In this document: one piece after another, positions 14,085 to 16,773 of the stretch | Layout of the letters: each line of letters begins with the position of its first letter | Numbering within the stretch: the first letter of the stretch is position 1 | Assembly (NCBI GenBank): GCA_024636225.1 | Contig: JAGXHN010000032.1 | Coordinates: 1-16,773, forward strand | Length of the DNA: 16,773 bases | DNA from: Desulfuromonadaceae bacterium | GTDB taxonomy: Bacteria; Desulfobacterota; Desulfuromonadia; Desulfuromonadales; UBA2294 | Reading direction: 5' to 3' | Program-made: the position numbers and the translations under genes | The notes under the pieces: generated by a model | Database searches by the model: none | The model's input: only the letters and a program-made list of their open reading frames with translations | Told to the model about the DNA's origin: nothing

Positions 14085-14876
14085 GTGCAAACCTTGTTTT
14101 TAAAAACTGTATTCGGCTTTTATCTGCTCTCGACATCTCTCTACCTCTGGCACGCCATCCGGCCGAAAATTTCCATCAGACGCAGCGCTTTTGCACTGTT
14201 TCTGGCAGCTTTTGCCCTGCAGACCTTCCTTCTGCTTTTCCGCTGGTATACCGCCGGATATCTTCCGGTTACCAACCTTTTTTCGACTCAGTTTTTTTTC
14301 AGTTGGGCCTTGGCGTTCTGTTATCTCTACTTCGAACTGCGATACCGCATTCACGCTACGGGACTGTTCGTAATCTTTTTAACTCTGCTTCTGCTCGGCA
14401 GCGCTCTCCCGCGTAATCCCGCGATTCCACATCTAATTCCGGCACTTGATACGGCCCTGTTCACGTTTCACGTCATCTTCTCGTTCACAGGTTACGCCTT
14501 TTTCGCTATGGCCTTTTCGGTCGCGGTCATGTTCCTGATCCAGAAACGTCTTCAAACGGCTGTTCTACCCGATCTCGCCTTACTGCGCAAAATTAATGAA
14601 GAAGCCGTTTTTCTCGGGTTCTGCCTCTTTACCCTCTGTATGGTGATGGGGAGCATCTGGGCTCAGATCGCCTGGGGGTACTACTTTTCCTGGAATATCA
14701 AGAGTGTCTGGTCGTCAATCGTCTGGCTCTTTTATGGTGGCATGTGCCACGCCAAATTTATTCGCCGCTGGCAGGGGACCGGCTACGCCTGGTTGACTAT
14801 TGCCGGTTTTGGCGTTGTGCTGTTTACCTATCTCGGAATCGGATTGCTGATGCAGAGCAATCATCCACTGGAATAG
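14085..14876 (+). CDS. ccsA: Cytochrome c assembly protein CcsA/ResC-like (system II)
   Basis: This polytopic membrane protein works with ResB to export heme and ligate it to apocytochrome CXXCH motifs on the periplasmic side. It has 263 aa and about eight hydrophobic segments. Family features include the TM pair at about 35-53 and 70-83, conserved H129 in FTFHVIFSFTGYAFF, the tryptophan motif at 197-218 and H222 after it. The motif is altered: WGYYFSWNIKSVW where the family usually has WG.YW.WDPKETW, so the D, P and E are replaced. The start is GTG at 14085-14087, directly after a GGAGG ribosome site; an ATG at 13983 would add 34 polar residues crossing the BirA site and promoter and is rejected. 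The resB start follows two bases after this stop. Confidence 0.87.
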   Translation: MQTLFLKTVFGFYLLSTSLYLWHAIRPKISIRRSAFALFLAAFALQTFLLLFRWYTAGYLPVTNLFSTQFFFSWALAFCYLYFELRYRIHATGLFVIFLTLLLLGSALPRNPAIPHLIPALDTALFTFHVIFSFTGYAFFAMAFSVAVMFLIQKRLQTAVLPDLALLRKINEEAVFLGFCLFTLCMVMGSIWAQIAWGYYFSWNIKSVWSSIVWLFYGGMCHAKFIRRWQGTGYAWLTIAGFGVVLFTYLGIGLLMQSNHPLE

Positions 14877-14878
14877 AC

Positions 14879-15928
14879 ATGATGAAACGTATCTGGAGCA
14901 TCTGCTGCTCACTAAAACTCGCTATAGTCCTCACCTCAATGATCACGGGAATTGCCATCATCGGCTCACTGGTGATGCACTTCAATCCGCAACTGTTCGG
15001 AGGACTCAATGCCCTCTCCTTGCGCCAATGGCATAACGATTACGGCAGTCAGGCGCCGTTCTTGAGCTCCTGGTTCTACTTGACCGGTTTCTTGCTGATG
15101 CTTCTGGCGATTAACACCGGTTGCTGTTTCACAGACTGGCTGCTGCGAATTCGATTAAGTTGGCGCAAAACTGGTGAATATCTGATTCACCTCGGATTTA
15201 TTCTGATTATCGTTGCTTATTTCTGGGGGAGTTTTACCGGGACGCGCAGTGAAGGGGACCAATTCAACATTGGCCAGACCAGAGCCATTGCGGCGCTCCC
15301 CGGCCATTACCTGCGTCTTGATGCCTTTGAACCGGTCATGAATGCAAACGGACGACCGGTTGATATGAAAAGCAGCGTCTCCTTGCTTAAAGGCGACCAG
15401 ATCGTACATTCGGGATTCATTCATTCCAACACGCCGTTGATCTATAATAACTTGACCATCGTCCCCGCTTCTTACGGCCAGGAGACTATCGGTTACAACG
15501 TACTGCTCACAGAACTGAATCGCCCCGCCCGAATCGTAGCTGGCAGCTTCATCTATTTAAAAGACCAGATCCGCCTGAACATTCTCAAATTTCAAAGCGA
15601 TGCTTACCGTGCCGGAGATCAAATCATCGCGCGTGGTACGGATGCAATCAATCCGGCAATTCTTGTTCGGGTCAGCCGGAATGATGAGTCAATCTGGAGC
15701 GGTTGGCTGTTTTTACGCGAACCGTTGCCAGAGATGCTTCAGCAGGCCGGATTCGGATTTGTCGTCCAGAGTCCGATCCATCGCTTTTACTCTCTGTTGA
15801 CACTCAATACGGACCCCGGAATGCGACTTGCGCTGATCGGCTCCATCTGTATGACGATCGGTGTCCTCCTTGCCCTGTTTTCATTCTATTACAAACGTCG
15901 GCGCGGTGACCGCCCCGACATAAGCTGA
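14879..15928 (+). CDS. resB: ResB/Ccs1-like cytochrome c biogenesis protein
   Basis: This is the second half of the system II cytochrome c synthase. It binds apocytochrome and with CcsA delivers heme. The protein is 349 aa, shorter than many ResB proteins of 400-550 residues. TM1 (about 11-34) carries the family opening SLKLAIVLTSMITGIAIIGSL, TM2 is at about 63-83, TM3 at about 101-118 contains H104 (YLIHLGFILII, the expected heme-facing histidine), a large periplasmic domain spans about 119-312 with NTPLIYNNLTIVPASYG, and the last TM sits near 315-338 before a basic tail. The start is the first of two adjacent ATGs (14879-14881), two bases after the ccsA stop, so the pair is one translational unit. 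The natural client in this window is the tetraheme cytochrome. No terminator is evident in the 100 bp after the stop. Confidence 0.9.
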   Translation: MMKRIWSICCSLKLAIVLTSMITGIAIIGSLVMHFNPQLFGGLNALSLRQWHNDYGSQAPFLSSWFYLTGFLLMLLAINTGCCFTDWLLRIRLSWRKTGEYLIHLGFILIIVAYFWGSFTGTRSEGDQFNIGQTRAIAALPGHYLRLDAFEPVMNANGRPVDMKSSVSLLKGDQIVHSGFIHSNTPLIYNNLTIVPASYGQETIGYNVLLTELNRPARIVAGSFIYLKDQIRLNILKFQSDAYRAGDQIIARGTDAINPAILVRVSRNDESIWSGWLFLREPLPEMLQQAGFGFVVQSPIHRFYSLLTLNTDPGMRLALIGSICMTIGVLLALFSFYYKRRRGDRPDIS

Positions 15929-16028
15929 CCCGACAACGCTGCATGCCATTGCTATTTGTGATCTTTTTACCGCTAGTTTGAAATTGCAGGGATGCAGGGG
16001 GATTAACGTACTTCGCACCTCTCTCACC

Positions 16029-16773
16029 TTACTCTCCCAGGTCGATCAATGAACTATCCCCTATATTCATTATTTTTGGAGCGCCACAGAGGTGAACATC
16101 GTCCCCAAGGATACTGGAGGAGAGAATGACCGACTTAACGACAGTTCCGCCATTGATAATCGAATCACGAATAATACAATTCTCAACAAAAGAATCGGCC
16201 GCAACCGAAACATTCGGACCCAGAATCGAGTTACGAACCACAGCCCGTTCACCGATATGAACCGGCTCAATCAGAACGGAATCGACAACATCAACGTGAC
16301 TGTGATGGCGTCCCTGCAGCAGATAGCGATTGGTCTCCAGCAAGGTCTCTGCTTTGCCGCAATCGAGCCAGGCTTCAATCTCCGGCGCCCTGAATTTTTT
16401 CCCGTCGTGAACCATCCGCATAAAGACTGCAGGGAGATAAAACTCCCCTTTCACCGTCTCATCAGCTTCGATCGTCTGTTGCAGGTACCCCATAAACGAT
16501 GCGGCATCTTTTAAGTAATAGAGACCAACCTGGGCGAGTCGCGAGATCGGCGTCTGCGGCTTCTCAACCATGTCGACAATCAGGCCATCTTGTACAATGT
16601 TGACACCAAACCGCTGATAATCCTCAACTTCCTTAGAAAAGATCAACCCGTCGCAACCGGCGCAGAGTTGAGCAACGAGTAAGAGATCGGTCACGAAGAT
16701 GGTATCGTTAAAGACAATCAGAACATCATCCCCCTCTTTTATAAACGGAGCCGCCAGCCATACAGCGTGGGCC
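16029..16773 (-). CDS. Sugar-phosphate nucleotidyltransferase with left-handed beta-helix tail (N-terminus beyond window)
   Basis: This is the C-terminal 248 codons of an enzyme that transfers a nucleotide to a sugar-1-phosphate, probably glucose-1-phosphate thymidylyltransferase-like and used for surface polysaccharide precursors. The frame is open to the window edge: it enters at AHAVWLA, continues to VLIVFNDTIFV (metal-binding aspartate in the family), then FGVNIVQDGLIVDMVEKP (the conserved EKP), GEFYLPAVFMRMVHDG and AWLDCGKAETLLETN (the conserved W.D.G near the sugar site). The last 90 or so residues are hexapeptide-repeat-like (VLIEPVHIGERAVVRNSILGPNVSV and on), the bifunctional-type tail. 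The N-terminal GxGxRLxPLT loop is outside, so base specificity cannot be judged. The gene is convergent with resB, about 100 bp apart. Confidence 0.9.
   Translation of the reverse strand, partial: AHAVWLAAPFIKEGDDVLIVFNDTIFVTDLLLVAQLCAGCDGLIFSKEVEDYQRFGVNIVQDGLIVDMVEKPQTPISRLAQVGLYYLKDAASFMGYLQQTIEADETVKGEFYLPAVFMRMVHDGKKFRAPEIEAWLDCGKAETLLETNRYLLQGRHHSHVDVVDSVLIEPVHIGERAVVRNSILGPNVSVAADSFVENCIIRDSIINGGTVVKSVILSSSILGDDVHLCGAPKIMNIGDSSLIDLGE

Noticed and set aside
15929..16028. Terminator between resB and the nucleotidyltransferase gene
   Set aside because: Only a distant CTGCAT/ATGCAG pair (15939-15944, 15992-15997) is found; no stem followed by a T-run on either strand.
1..16773. CRISPR arrays, tRNAs, rRNAs, insertion sequences or phage integration sites
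   Set aside because: Read on both strands; no regularly spaced repeats, cloverleaf-like segments, transposase motifs or flanking duplications were seen.

Overview
The window looks like chromosome from an anaerobic, respiratory deltaproteobacterium of the Desulfuromonadales/Geobacterales type (Geobacter, Desulfuromonas or Pelobacter relatives). This is inferred from gene content: a small multiheme periplasmic cytochrome, a CcsA/ResB (system II) cytochrome c assembly pair, NtrC-type two-component signalling, and generally strong Shine-Dalgarno sites. No rRNA, tRNA, CRISPR array, transposase or integrase is visible. Most of the window is tightly packed, with genes on both strands.

Left part (1-6.7 kb, all minus strand). 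A membrane histidine kinase with a large Cache-like periplasmic sensor is followed by its probable partner, a sigma-54-dependent NtrC-family response regulator that runs off the left edge. Upstream of them lie a 76-aa unknown protein, a long-chain polyprenyl diphosphate synthase (IspB type, quinone side chain) and a second, orphan membrane histidine kinase.

Middle (6.8-10.4 kb). This part holds a nitroreductase, a membrane-anchored HTH regulator whose periplasmic half carries an EF-hand-like loop, and, divergent from it, a compact tetraheme c3-type cytochrome. After the cytochrome comes a candidate small RNA of about 74 nt. It has a well-spaced sigma-70 promoter, a GNRA-capped hairpin, and an intrinsic terminator whose C-rich loop is complementary to Shine-Dalgarno sequences. 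A secreted DUF3108-type protein and an orphan ArsR-family regulator follow.

Right part (10.4-14.0 kb, minus strand). A translationally coupled biotin operon, bioW-bioF-bioH-bioC, starts from a consensus-like promoter overlapped by a probable BirA operator. It combines genes of two alternative pimelate routes: BioW (pimelate to pimeloyl-CoA) and BioC/BioH (methyl-ester-disguised fatty acid synthesis). The bioH reading frame is broken by a one-base shift. Divergent from it are ccsA and resB (14.1-15.9 kb), which would ligate heme to exported c-type cytochromes such as the c3 protein. The right edge holds the C-terminal two thirds of a sugar-phosphate nucleotidyltransferase with a left-handed beta-helix tail.

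The points most worth a second look are the candidate sRNA, the HTH-TM-Ig-EF-hand regulator beside the cytochrome, the double pimelate pathway with a broken bioH, and the BirA-controlled, possibly leaderless bioW.
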